NCBI RefSeq assembly: GCF_017873625.1
Contig: NZ_JAGGKL010000003.1
Location: 124,001-188,000, forward strand
DNA: 64,000 nucleotides
Direction of reading: 5' to 3'
Origin: Methanobacterium petrolearium
GTDB lineage: Archaea > Methanobacteriota > Methanobacteria > Methanobacteriales > Methanobacteriaceae
This document shows positions 21,530 to 30,963 of the stretch, in pieces (positions within the stretch are counted from its first letter, which is position 1; each line of letters starts with the position of its first letter). The notes beneath the pieces were generated by a model that saw only the letters and a program-made list of their open reading frames with translations, was not told the DNA's origin and made no database searches. The position numbers and the translations under genes were made by a program.

Positions 21530-22702
21530 CTAATTTTTTATAATAGATTTGTATAGGTTTTCAATCTTTCTAGCTACAATTGTTGAATCTAAATTTTCAC
21601 TGACAAAAAATTTTCCTTTATCCCCAAATTCATTACCCCTCTTTTCATCCATTATCAGAGAACATATTCCCTCTTTCAAACTTTCTTTGTCCCATTTAAC
21701 AACTAAACCCATGTTATCTTCAACCAAATCAGCTATCCCACACCGATCAGTAACAATAACTGGTGTTCGGAAAATAGCAGATTCTAACACAGTGTTTGGA
21801 AAAGTTTCATACCGTGAAGGTAATACATAAACATCCGCATCAATATATGCTTCATATTTCTTATTATCATATAAAGGGCCTGTGAAGAGTACTTTATCCT
21901 CAATTTCATAATCTTTGACCATTTTTTCCAAAAATCTTAAGCATCCATCATCAGGTCCTGCAATAACAAGTCGAACCTCATCTAATTCTGTTACTAGATC
22001 ATTAAATGCTTCAACAAGTAAATCAATGCCTTTTATTTTGTGTAAACGACCCAAAAATAGAATTATCTTCTCATCATTGTTTAAGGAATAATCTTTTCTG
22101 AAATTTCCCGAGCTAACCATGTTCTGGATGGATGTGTCAATTCCATTTGGAATTATTCTTATTTTGTCAGGATCTACACCCATTTTTTCGTACTGCTGTG
22201 ATTCAACCGGAGTTAACGCTAAAACCACTTTAGCATCGTTTAAAATCTCACGGCCCCATAGCTGGTCGAAAACTTTTTTCATTCGGGTTTTTGCAAAAAA
22301 AGGCATTACAGACCCTCTGGCCTGTAAAACATAAGGGACACCATACTTCTTTGCATAATGATGAATAGAAACGGAAAGAAAACTACGATACTCATGAATA
22401 TGAACAACATCAAATTCTTTTAAATCTTTTTTAGCCCTAAAAGGTAAATAATAGGGATTTGATATTTTAAATTTCAGTTTTAATGAATTTGAAAGATTTT
22501 TAAGATAAAATACTTTTATACCTCCAACATCAACTGTTGTGTGGTTGTCACCTTCAAGTCTTTGAGTACAACCATCAGTGGTGTAAACTGTAACATCATG
22601 TCCCTGTTCAACTAATCGATTTGAAAGTTCGTATACAGATCTTACAACACCCCCCGAAGCAAAACAAGGATAAAATGATTGGCAAATTTGGAGAATCTTC
22701 AT
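21530..22702 (-). CDS. Glycosyltransferase family 4
   Basis: 390 residues. It starts MKILQICQSFYPCFASGGVVRSVYELS, a GT-B Rossmann start with the glycine-rich loop. HIHEYRS and LQARGSVMPF are acceptor-domain blocks. RIIPNGIDTSI is the hinge, and LPSRYETFPNTVLESAIF carries the E-x7-E motif. GGAGGT precedes the ATG, which overlaps the stop of the FrhB-like gene (TAATG), so the two are translationally coupled. Confidence 0.9.
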   Translation of the reverse strand: MKILQICQSFYPCFASGGVVRSVYELSNRLVEQGHDVTVYTTDGCTQRLEGDNHTTVDVGGIKVFYLKNLSNSLKLKFKISNPYYLPFRAKKDLKEFDVVHIHEYRSFLSVSIHHYAKKYGVPYVLQARGSVMPFFAKTRMKKVFDQLWGREILNDAKVVLALTPVESQQYEKMGVDPDKIRIIPNGIDTSIQNMVSSGNFRKDYSLNNDEKIILFLGRLHKIKGIDLLVEAFNDLVTELDEVRLVIAGPDDGCLRFLEKMVKDYEIEDKVLFTGPLYDNKKYEAYIDADVYVLPSRYETFPNTVLESAIFRTPVIVTDRCGIADLVEDNMGLVVKWDKESLKEGICSLIMDEKRGNEFGDKGKFFVSENLDSTIVARKIENLYKSIIKN

Positions 22703-23970
22703 TATTTACCTCCAAGAAGCTTTGTTTCAAGAAGTGATAGTTTAACCATAAACCCCTGTAATGATCTTTTTGAAGATAAAACAACTTGAAAATACACGAA
22801 AATTGCTCTTAAATAGTTTTTAAAACCGGGTCTTTGTAATGGAGTTTTATACTCAGGGAGTTTTTTACCAAAAAGTCTTCGGATTAAAAGACGAACTTTA
22901 ATATCCTTCTTCTTAGATTCCATCATATAACCTGATTTTTTAACCATTTCCGAGCTTAAATTACTCAGATGGATATAACCATCAGAAAGTGCTTCAGACA
23001 GGATCTTTTCTGCTTTTTTGGTCCTGCATACAACAAGAGATTGGCCTTTAGTTTCATTTTCCATTATTTCAGGTATCCATGGATCTCCAAATGACATGTC
23101 TGATAATTCTGCAGTCAAATCAGGGCAGAAAAGACATCTGTGAATGGCATTAATCCATAGAACGTGTTGAGAAAGTGCTCGTGAATATGGAATACTCTTC
23201 TTTTCACCATTTTTTAATTTAACAGTCATGTTCCCAGGCCAACCCTCTCCACGGTAATGAATTTCATGAACCTCTCCTGGTTTGATACCCCACCTATCCA
23301 GTAATGAAGTTGTTTGCCAGAAATTATCATTATGTGAACAGAAAATACCTATATTTAAAACGATTTTTTCTCTGAAAACTTTATTTATCATTTCTGCATT
23401 TTTAATACCCTGAATATGACATGGTAAACCTACGACTGCTAATTTATTATAATCAGAAGCTAATATCTCTTTTAATAATTTACAAACTGGAACTGGACAA
23501 TATTTGGATTGAGAAGCTTCCATGATTTCTTCAGGAGTTTTTGCTATAAATGGTTCTGGCTCAAGAGGATTTTCTTTACTCATTCGCGTTACCAATGCCC
23601 CATCAATGATGCCTTTATCCAGAGCATATATCAAGACCCCTGTAACTAAACCTCCACTAGAAGAGTTAAATCTAACATTATCATCTGAAACATATCCCAA
23701 GTAACAGTTTAGGTAATTTCCTATGAGTACATCTGATGGCTGTTTTTTAAAAAAGAACTCATTTAACTCGTGATAATTTACACAATGGCCCGGACATACT
23801 GCATAACACAGGTTACAGTTATTGCATTTAGTTTCATCAATAACTGGAGTATATTCTTTTTTTTGATGATCAATTCGAAGTTCAATGGCATCAGTCTTGC
23901 ATATCCCTTCACAGGCGCCACAATTGCAGCATAAACCATTTTCTATAACTTCAGAAATTTTAGTGATCAT
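22702..23970 (-). CDS. FrhB-like F420-binding iron-sulfur protein
   Basis: 422 residues. Two N-terminal [4Fe-4S] ferredoxin clusters are marked by CCNCGACEGICKTD (from residue 14) and CNNCNLCYAVCPG. A coenzyme F420 hydrogenase/dehydrogenase beta-subunit domain follows, with SSSGGLVTG, VGLPCHIQGI, GIFCSHNDN and CLFCPDLTAELSDMSFGDPW. Family members pass electrons between reduced F420, flavin and iron-sulfur clusters. In glycan loci they are probably reductases of unknown substrate. It is four bases downstream of a polysaccharide pyruvyl transferase, a pairing repeated at 33116-35775. Confidence 0.88.
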   Translation of the reverse strand: MITKISEVIENGLCCNCGACEGICKTDAIELRIDHQKKEYTPVIDETKCNNCNLCYAVCPGHCVNYHELNEFFFKKQPSDVLIGNYLNCYLGYVSDDNVRFNSSSGGLVTGVLIYALDKGIIDGALVTRMSKENPLEPEPFIAKTPEEIMEASQSKYCPVPVCKLLKEILASDYNKLAVVGLPCHIQGIKNAEMINKVFREKIVLNIGIFCSHNDNFWQTTSLLDRWGIKPGEVHEIHYRGEGWPGNMTVKLKNGEKKSIPYSRALSQHVLWINAIHRCLFCPDLTAELSDMSFGDPWIPEIMENETKGQSLVVCRTKKAEKILSEALSDGYIHLSNLSSEMVKKSGYMMESKKKDIKVRLLIRRLFGKKLPEYKTPLQRPGFKNYLRAIFVYFQVVLSSKRSLQGFMVKLSLLETKLLGGK

Positions 23971-23974
23971 AATG

Positions 23975-25216
23975 TTAATTGCTCCTTAAAATGTCTTGAA
24001 TAAGTTTCCCATTGAGTAAAACCTGCTTTTTAAGAAGTTTTTCTTTTTTCTTTAAATCAGCCGCTATTTCGAATTTATTTTGTGAAACATCAAGGATTTT
24101 AGATTTGAAATTGGCTAAAAATGTTTCATAATTAAAATTTTCATCAATATCCAGTAAATATTCATCCTGACCCATCATTTCACCCAGTATCCCATGAAAC
24201 TTATTATAACTATATGAGACTAAACCAATACTTGGCACTCCCAGTGATGTGGAAGCAACCAGAGCATGGAACCTTGAACATATGAAAAAATCGCATAAAC
24301 TGATTATGCTCTTTGTTTCTGAAGCACTATATTCGAAAGGTAGTGATAAAACCCTATCTTGATTATCAACAGCAGAATATATTTTTTCCTGTAGTTCCAC
24401 ATCCTGATAAGTGTTGGCCATAAATATCAAGTTGTAATCTGTTTCTTTTATAATAAAATTACTAATGTCCAATAGCAGTTTAACATTAATTTCTTCACTA
24501 AAGTTAGAGTTAGCCATAGCTGCAGGGGTTATTCCAATAAAAGAATCATCACAGTTTATATTTAACTTTGATGCTATCTGTTTGATGTCTTCCTTTTTAA
24601 TTGGATCCATTAAAAATGCGAGATCTCCAGTCAAAACTTTTTTAGGCAACTTAACACCCAAAGCATCAACATATTTCTGACTGTATGCCTCCCTATATGT
24701 AATTAAATCTACTTTATTAAGATAATTTTTAGCTAATTTATTAAATAAATTTCCATAAGGCCCTATTGTTGCAGAACATACCACAACAGGTTTATCACAA
24801 CTCAAAGTATTTTTTAAACTGAGTAAAGTAAATAAAACACCTATAAAAATCATTAAAGCAAATTTATCAACTAATTTTTCTGGTTCTATGAAATTTAAAT
24901 CAACTAAAACATCATATTCGGACAATAATTTTTTTTTATTCAGAATTTTAAAAAAAAGAGCGTTAAAAATAAAATAGAATCCTGTGGTTAAAAATGAACT
25001 CCGCTCCTGAAACCAGGGATGTTCCTTGATGTTAACACGTGGATACTTAAGACCAAGCCTTTTTAAGTCAGTGTTATTCAAGTCAAAATATCTGTGGAGA
25101 ACTGTTACCTGAGAGTCAGGAATGGTTTCATTTAAACATTTTATCATACCCTCAAGTCGACCCATACTACCCTTATTAGCAGATGAATTGGTGTCCATAA
25201 TTGCCACTTTAATCAT
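23975..25216 (-). CDS. Polysaccharide pyruvyl transferase family protein
   Basis: 413 residues from the ATG at 25216. An ATG five codons upstream (25231) is open, but GGAG lies nine bases before the inner ATG. It has MIKVAIMDTNSSANKGSMGRLEGMI at the N-terminus and the C-terminal block CDFFICSRFHALVASTSLGVPSIGLVSY, with the conserved Arg and His of PS_pyruv_trans (CsaB/WcaK-like). Such enzymes attach pyruvate from phosphoenolpyruvate to sugars as a ketal, giving negative charge. It is the first gene of the operon and directly precedes its FrhB-like partner. Confidence 0.85.
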   Translation of the reverse strand: MIKVAIMDTNSSANKGSMGRLEGMIKCLNETIPDSQVTVLHRYFDLNNTDLKRLGLKYPRVNIKEHPWFQERSSFLTTGFYFIFNALFFKILNKKKLLSEYDVLVDLNFIEPEKLVDKFALMIFIGVLFTLLSLKNTLSCDKPVVVCSATIGPYGNLFNKLAKNYLNKVDLITYREAYSQKYVDALGVKLPKKVLTGDLAFLMDPIKKEDIKQIASKLNINCDDSFIGITPAAMANSNFSEEINVKLLLDISNFIIKETDYNLIFMANTYQDVELQEKIYSAVDNQDRVLSLPFEYSASETKSIISLCDFFICSRFHALVASTSLGVPSIGLVSYSYNKFHGILGEMMGQDEYLLDIDENFNYETFLANFKSKILDVSQNKFEIAADLKKKEKLLKKQVLLNGKLIQDILRSN

Positions 25217-25541
25217 ATTGTTAATCTCCATAGTTCCAATATTAATATTAATTTTTATTGATTTTCAGATTTTGAATACTCAATGTTAGCACAAAAAATT
25301 TTTACTAAATCAATTCTAATTAAAATATATTTCATTCAATTAAAATACATCTTTTAAACGAAAGGAAGTGCACAGAAAAGAGTGTTTTTTTAACCCTATT
25401 TCAATGATATAAATGTTCAAATTTTTATGTTAACAAATTTCCTTACTTTTTTCCAATATTAATCCCTATTTATATTAAAATATTTTGGTAAAAACACTCT
25501 CGTCTAGATTAGATACACCAATTATGAAAATTGTATTTTAT
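25217..25541. other. AT-rich spacer
   Basis: About 325 bases between two co-directional minus-strand operons. TATA-like runs are present; nothing else is recognised. Confidence 0.35.
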
Positions 25542-26258
25542 TCATTCCACGAAAACCGATTTAGCATAATTGAAATCGTTTATATCATCGATTTCAGTCC
25601 ATTTGAGTCCGTTGGTGTAAACGAAGTCCACTTTTGATTTTCGGCTTAACTCTACATAGGCGATGTCATAGTATTGTTGGGGATCTTCCTGGGTGAGTCT
25701 GAGGAGAATTTGGCCAAACAATTCCACATCACCACTGGCAACTTTGGATATACCTATGAATTCGCCACTGGAACTTTCAATATCGATCTGTTTTCCCATG
25801 TCCTTAATAATTGAACCCTTTATACTGATCTTGAAGGATTCCTGGTTTAATTGTTTGTAGTTGTCTATGATCATAGCGGTGGATTTGCTTTTTAAGAGAT
25901 TTTCTATTATCTTCTCATCAAAGACATTGTCTCCGTTTATAATGATGAAATCCTTATTTTTTAATTTTTGCACTGCCAGGTAGGTGGAAACACCGGTGTT
26001 GGTTTTATTGTATTTTAGGTTTTCAACTATGGAGAAGGTTACATCATATTTCTGGGCTAGCTGATGACATTCTTTGGCGACTTTTTCCTGGTTATGGCCC
26101 ACTACAACCAGGTATTCTTTAATTTGATTGTTGAGACAGTTTTTGACCATTCTTTCGATTATGGTGGTGTTGTTGATCTCAAGAAGTGTTTTAGGTTTGT
26201 CTCTGGTTAGGGGCATTAATCTTTCCCCCATACCCGCTGCCAGTATCACTGCAATCAT
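25542..26258 (-). CDS. LicC-like sugar/alditol-phosphate nucleotidyltransferase
   Basis: 238 residues from the ATG at 26258, which overlaps the upstream stop by one base (TAATG). GGAGG lies about 11 bases before it. The longer open frame adds residues encoded by the end of the gpsA-like gene and is not used. The N-terminus MIAVILAAGMGERLMPLTRD is the nucleotidyltransferase signature. The internal YNKTNTGVSTYLAV, IINGDNVF and C-terminal KWTEIDDINDFNYAK match the LicC phosphocholine cytidylyltransferase subgroup more than RmlA or GlmU. With the coupled glycerol-3-phosphate dehydrogenase upstream, CDP-glycerol is a reasonable product, but this is inference. Confidence 0.78.
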   Translation of the reverse strand: MIAVILAAGMGERLMPLTRDKPKTLLEINNTTIIERMVKNCLNNQIKEYLVVVGHNQEKVAKECHQLAQKYDVTFSIVENLKYNKTNTGVSTYLAVQKLKNKDFIIINGDNVFDEKIIENLLKSKSTAMIIDNYKQLNQESFKISIKGSIIKDMGKQIDIESSSGEFIGISKVASGDVELFGQILLRLTQEDPQQYYDIAYVELSRKSKVDFVYTNGLKWTEIDDINDFNYAKSVFVE

Positions 26259-27229
26259 TATACCATTTTCCTCCAAAGTTCTATAAAAGCTATTTCTGGT
26301 GATTTTTGATGATTTAGAACGGCATTGACAAATACTATTATGTCCATATTTATGTTGTTTTTTTTGCAAATCTCCTTTACAGCCAACACTGATTTTTTAC
26401 CTTCAAATAGAATGCTGGAAGATTTTTCATCTATGCTTATCTTCTGCCCGTATAATATTCCCATGGTGTGGTTTCTGCTCTGGCTGGAAATTGAGGTTAG
26501 GGCCATGTCCCCCAGTCCGCAGTAACCATCAACTGTGCTGGGATCTCCCCCAAGTTTGGTTATTATTTCTTTGTTTTCAAGGAAAGCCTTGTTGAGAACT
26601 GCGAATCTGGCGTTCTCATTGAGGTTCATTCCCTCGCAGATACCGTAAGCAATGGCACTGATGTTTTTCAGGATGCTACACATTTCACTTCCAATCACGT
26701 CACTGGTGGTGTCAACCGCGAATTCTTCGGTTGTCAGAGCATTTTTAACTTTTTCATTAACTTTGGGTTCCTTTGAAGCTATGGTGGTGACTGTTGGCTT
26801 GTTCATGATAATTTCCGAGGCGAAGTTGGGTCCTGATAATATTACTGGGTGTTTTCCAGTCTCTTCGTATATGATCTGGCTCATGGTTTTCCCGGAAGGG
26901 TATTCAATGCCCTTGGCTGCACTCACCAGGATGGTATCAGAGCCTATCATCTTTTTAGCTTCAGAAGCAACTGTTCGTACAGCAGATGAGGGTACACAGA
27001 AGAAGATTATATCCGGATGAAGGTCTGGTTCGTATTTATATTTAGGTTCAATGTTACTGGCAAGCAGGGTGTTAGGATAGTATTGCAGGTTACGTCGGGT
27101 GTACAGAATATCTTCCACGACTTCTATTCTTTTCACATACAAATATACCTTTTCTGCATTATTTGATACAAGCTGAGCTATCGCTGTTCCCAGACTACCG
27201 GCTCCAATCACAGAAACTTTATCAATCAA
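26258..27229 (-). CDS. gpsA: NAD(P)-dependent glycerol-3-phosphate dehydrogenase-like protein
   Basis: 323 residues beginning at TTG 27229, supported by AGGAGGG seven bases upstream. The Rossmann loop is VIGAGSLGTAIAQ. The family blocks are FFCVPSSAVRTV, SAAKGIE with the catalytic Lys, ILSGPNFASEI, ILKNISAIAYGICEGM and YCGLGDMALTSIS. It would interconvert dihydroxyacetone phosphate and sn-glycerol 3-phosphate. Archaeal membrane lipids use sn-glycerol 1-phosphate, made by an unrelated enzyme, so a GpsA-type enzyme in a glycan locus more likely feeds a surface polymer. Its stop overlaps the start of the nucleotidyltransferase gene. Confidence 0.85.
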   Translation of the reverse strand: MIDKVSVIGAGSLGTAIAQLVSNNAEKVYLYVKRIEVVEDILYTRRNLQYYPNTLLASNIEPKYKYEPDLHPDIIFFCVPSSAVRTVASEAKKMIGSDTILVSAAKGIEYPSGKTMSQIIYEETGKHPVILSGPNFASEIIMNKPTVTTIASKEPKVNEKVKNALTTEEFAVDTTSDVIGSEMCSILKNISAIAYGICEGMNLNENARFAVLNKAFLENKEIITKLGGDPSTVDGYCGLGDMALTSISSQSRNHTMGILYGQKISIDEKSSSILFEGKKSVLAVKEICKKNNINMDIIVFVNAVLNHQKSPEIAFIELWRKMV

Positions 27230-27336
27230 TTATCAGCCCTCCTTATTTAAAATACAATATAAACGTTTTAAAATAATAAATGTAATGGATTGAATCTAAA
27301 TAAGTATTTATGATTTTATAACCCTTAATCTGTTAC

Positions 27337-28521
27337 CTATGATTTTTCTATGAGTTTTTTTAATGTTTCCTCAAAGGTATCAGTAATTTTATTCCAATCA
27401 TTGCCCTTCACAAACTGAAGTGCTTTTACGCCCAGTTCTTTTGTATCAATCCTGGAAGATAAGTCAACAACATCTTCTGGCCTGTCAACGTATAATATTC
27501 CTTTATCATCACCAAACTCAGCTATAACACCATTAAGTTTGGTGGTTATAACTGGTTTTTCCATGGCCATGTACTCATAGAACTTTATGGGAACTATGTC
27601 CTTCATTATGATCTCATCAGGATAGGCCGGGAGGATGCACACATCAGATGATGCTATGAATTCAGGTATCCTATCATAAGGCTGTTTACCGGTTAGTATG
27701 AGTTGGTTTTCCATCCCATATTTTTTTTGGATGTCAACCAGGTCATCGTAGGCATCTCCATCCCCTACCACCATCAATTTCATATTTTTACAGGATCCCT
27801 TTCCCAGCTGCCTGGCCACTTCCTTAACACCTGAAAAGTGGTAGATCCAGCCCATGAAAAATAGTAAGAGTTCATCATCCCCTACTCCGTATTGTTCACG
27901 GATACAGGAACCATCAACTGTTTCTGGGTTGAAGTTATCAAGATCAATACCCGCATCTATGACCATAGTTTTTTCTTTATCCGCCCCTATACTGATAGCA
28001 AATTCTGCCAGGGTTTTGTTAATGGTTATGACCATGTCTGAATTTTTAATGGTGGATTTTTTAACCTTTTTTCCAAAGGATTGGAGTGTTTTTTCAGGTA
28101 TCAGGTTGTAGAGAACATCGATGAGGTAATAAACAAAGGGTATTTTATGTTTTTTGGCTGCTCTGGATGCTACGTGGGCATTGAGTAATCCAAAGGCCAC
28201 TATAACATCGGGTTGGAATTCATGGATCTGCCGGTTGATCTCATGATAGTTGGTCCATACCCATGATAAATAGTTTAAAACCGTTACCTTGAGAAAGGAG
28301 GGTCTTACAACGTCAACACTGGCTTGGTCATGGATTTTATGAACACCCTTAAAGACGGTTCTTTTAGCGATTAAACCAGGGTTTTTGTTGGTTTTCCAGT
28401 TAATCTCGTAATCAATTACTCGGATTTCATGACCCCTTAAAGACATGCGTTCCATGAGGTGGTGCTGTTGATGGGGGTTTCTCTGCAGCCAGTCCGACTC
28501 CTGGACAACTAGTATTTTCAT
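27337..28521 (-). CDS. Glycosyltransferase family 4
   Basis: 394 residues from the ATG at 28521, five bases after the stop of the epimerase gene. An in-frame TTG at 28530 would overlap that stop. It has MKILVVQESDWLQRNPHQQHH, IVAFGLLNAHVASRAAKKH, the MGWIYHFSGVKE start of the C-terminal Rossmann domain and LPAYPDEIIMKDIVPIKFYEYMAMEKPVITT, the donor-site block of archaeal GT4 enzymes. Cytosolic or membrane-peripheral; sugar unknown. Confidence 0.87.
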   Translation of the reverse strand: MKILVVQESDWLQRNPHQQHHLMERMSLRGHEIRVIDYEINWKTNKNPGLIAKRTVFKGVHKIHDQASVDVVRPSFLKVTVLNYLSWVWTNYHEINRQIHEFQPDVIVAFGLLNAHVASRAAKKHKIPFVYYLIDVLYNLIPEKTLQSFGKKVKKSTIKNSDMVITINKTLAEFAISIGADKEKTMVIDAGIDLDNFNPETVDGSCIREQYGVGDDELLLFFMGWIYHFSGVKEVARQLGKGSCKNMKLMVVGDGDAYDDLVDIQKKYGMENQLILTGKQPYDRIPEFIASSDVCILPAYPDEIIMKDIVPIKFYEYMAMEKPVITTKLNGVIAEFGDDKGILYVDRPEDVVDLSSRIDTKELGVKALQFVKGNDWNKITDTFEETLKKLIEKS

Positions 28522-28526
28522 GATTA

Positions 28527-29516
28527 TCAAAATTCGGCACTGTTTTGGATATTTTCCCAGTTTTCCACGAACCAGGAGTGTGTTTTCTTTAATCCGTCCT
28601 TGAAGGTTGTCTGTGGATTGTAGTCCAGGATTTTTTCGGCTTTTTGGATGGAGGAAAGTAGTCGGGTTTTGGCATCCCAGTTCCTGCGGGCTGCGTAGGC
28701 TATCCCTTCCATGTTACCGGTTAACTCGTTCACCATGTTGGCCATATCAATAACTCGTGTTTCGGATCCGGATCCGAGGTTTATGGCTTCCCCTATGGCT
28801 TTTTCGGCGATTCCCATGGTCATGAGGCCGTTTACTATGTCATCCACGTAGGTCCAGTCCCTGGTTTCTGAGCCATCACCAGTTATGGGTAGTGCCTGGT
28901 TGGTCATTGACCAGTACATGAAGTTGGGGATCACATTCCGGTATTTACCTGGGACCTCTCCCGGGCCAAATACGTTGAAAAATCGTGCATTGACAATGGG
29001 CAGGTCGTAAAGATTGTGGAAGTAGTTGGTGTAGAGTTCACCTATGAGTTTAGTTACCTGGTAAGGTGTATGGAGACTTATGGAGATATCGGGTTCTTCA
29101 AATGGCATTTTTGAATCCAGGCCGTAGACCCCGCATCCTGATGAGGAGTATACGAATCTTTCCACTCCCACCAGATGGGCGTACTCCAGAACCTTTAATA
29201 TTCCCATTCCATTGACCATCAGGTCCAGTTCCGGGTTGTCCACACTGTTCTGGTTGGCGAAGTGAGCTGCCAGGTGAAAAATGTAGTCTGGTTTTTCCTT
29301 GAAAACCCGTTTAAGCATCTCGTCATCCAGGATGTCACCTTTAACAAAGTGTATGTTTTCAATTTCTGGAATGTTCCACTCGTAAGCAGAGTCCAGGTTG
29401 TCTAATATAATTACCTTTTCAGCATGATTGGATAACTTTCGGGTGAGATTGCTTCCCACGCACCCGGCACCGCCAGTTACTAAAACTGTTTTGTTGTTAT
29501 AATTTGAGTAATCCAC
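28527..29516 (-). CDS. NAD-dependent epimerase/dehydratase (extended SDR)
   Basis: 329 residues from GTG at 29516, with AGGTGGTG seven bases upstream. The Rossmann motif VLVTGGAGCVGSNL has Cys where Phe or Tyr is usual. The active site has SSSGCGVYG and YQVTK. NLGSGSETRVIDM and the ARRNWDAKTRLLSSIQKAEKIL tail match UDP-sugar epimerase/dehydratases. It leads an operon with the downstream GT4. Substrate unknown. Confidence 0.87.
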   Translation of the reverse strand: MDYSNYNNKTVLVTGGAGCVGSNLTRKLSNHAEKVIILDNLDSAYEWNIPEIENIHFVKGDILDDEMLKRVFKEKPDYIFHLAAHFANQNSVDNPELDLMVNGMGILKVLEYAHLVGVERFVYSSSGCGVYGLDSKMPFEEPDISISLHTPYQVTKLIGELYTNYFHNLYDLPIVNARFFNVFGPGEVPGKYRNVIPNFMYWSMTNQALPITGDGSETRDWTYVDDIVNGLMTMGIAEKAIGEAINLGSGSETRVIDMANMVNELTGNMEGIAYAARRNWDAKTRLLSSIQKAEKILDYNPQTTFKDGLKKTHSWFVENWENIQNSAEF

Positions 29517-30018
29517 AGGAATACACCACCTGATCTAATTTAATTTTTAATTCAACCCCAATAAATTCCGTTACATCTGATATAATTTAAAATACTTACT
29601 GAAATCACTGATATTGGTTGTTATCTGCAGTTTTTAACTAATTCCAGTTAAGGTGATATTTGGAAAAAACTTTGATACGATCATTAGTTAACCTACATAT
29701 CCTATAAAAACTATCTCATTAATCAATTAATTTCTAAACATCTCTAATAAAATTATCCCTACAAACAAAAGCCAAAACACCAAACATACCCCCCAAAACA
29801 ATCAACCAACATCAATCTAATCAATATGGCCCAATGAAACCATTCAAAACCAAACTTTATTTGCAAATTTCTAAAAACTCCATCAACTCTACCATTAAAT
29901 GTTAAAAAAAATTAGAAAAATAATTTTAAAAAAAAGAAGTTTATGATTAAATAACAATTGATTACTTTTTATACCCTGTAAAATTCATTTATTGGTTATT
30001 CAACTCCATAGAACTTGA
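29517..30018. other. 500-base AT-rich spacer
   Basis: Between two co-directional epimerase genes. It contains a C/A-rich part (about 29760-29830) and AT-rich runs. No tRNA, repeat or open frame of interest was recognised. Confidence 0.4.
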
Positions 30019-30963
30019 TTATTTAACTCTGTAAAACCATTTCATCCATTCTACGGTTTTTTTGATTCCTTCTGCTGGATCTACTTTGGGGGTATGTTTC
30101 AAGTCCTTTATTGCTTTGGAAAAGTCAATGGTCTTAACCTGGGTGGTGAATTCCTCTGCTTGTTCATAAGTTACCAGAGAGTCATCCTTACCCACAGCTT
30201 CCAGCACCAGATCAGAATATTCTTTTATGTCTTTTTCCCATTCTGTGCGACCACCCACATTGTACACTTCACCAGGGATGAAGTTATCCACTATATTGGC
30301 AAAGGTGAATGCGGTATCACCAACATAGTCGATGATGCGTTTATGGCCCTTGTACACAGTGTATGGCTGGTTGTGGAGGGCTTTGTAGATGAAGATTGGT
30401 ATGAATCCTTTGTAGGGGGAATATTCTTCATGTGGTCCGTAACAGTTGACTGGGCGGACTCGTACGGTTTCGGTGCCGAACATGGTGGCTGAGTTCATGC
30501 ACATCAGCTCACCTGCCCATTTGGTTATGGCGTAATCATTCATCTGGTAGGTGTCCTTGATGGGATTTTTGACCATCACATCTTCACTCATTTTCCCGGT
30601 GTAGTCACCGTAGACTTCTGCTGATGAGAAGAATATCATCCTGAAGCCCAGTTTCTCCTGCAGGCGGATCATGTGTTTGCTTCCGATAACATTGGTTTGC
30701 CAGAGATTCTCATAGTAGGCTTCTCCGTTCCATCGACCGTACTCGGCTGCCAGGTGGTAGACGTAGTCAAATTTGTCCTCATGTTCTTCAAAGAGTCTTT
30801 CTAACTGTCGGTAGTTACGCACATCGCAGCGCTGGTAGTTGTCCCGGTTATTGTGCAGGAGATCAGCGGCAAATACTTCATGTCCACGTCCTTCCAGTTC
30901 ATTGACCAGGTTGGTGCCTATGAAACCTGCCCCACCAGTTACAAGAATATTTTGAGTTTCGAT
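30019..30963 (-). CDS. NAD-dependent epimerase/dehydratase with an apparent ATC start codon
   Basis: The conventional open frame begins at an internal GTG (30822) and lacks the Rossmann motif. Reading upstream in the same frame gives ETQNILVTGGAGFIGTNLV, a normal SDR N-terminus, with no ATG, GTG or TTG before an in-frame TAA at 30964-30966. GGAGG at 30971-30975 is seven bases from the codon ATC at 30961-30963, exactly where the start should be. So the ancestral ATG has become ATC, or the base is an error. From there the protein is 314 residues, with SSAEVYGD and YAITKWAGEL as catalytic region and PKVDPAEGIKKTVEWM at the end. It could be poorly translated or initiate at a non-standard codon. 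Confidence 0.75.
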   Translation of the reverse strand: METQNILVTGGAGFIGTNLVNELEGRGHEVFAADLLHNNRDNYQRCDVRNYRQLERLFEEHEDKFDYVYHLAAEYGRWNGEAYYENLWQTNVIGSKHMIRLQEKLGFRMIFFSSAEVYGDYTGKMSEDVMVKNPIKDTYQMNDYAITKWAGELMCMNSATMFGTETVRVRPVNCYGPHEEYSPYKGFIPIFIYKALHNQPYTVYKGHKRIIDYVGDTAFTFANIVDNFIPGEVYNVGGRTEWEKDIKEYSDLVLEAVGKDDSLVTYEQAEEFTTQVKTIDFSKAIKDLKHTPKVDPAEGIKKTVEWMKWFYRVK

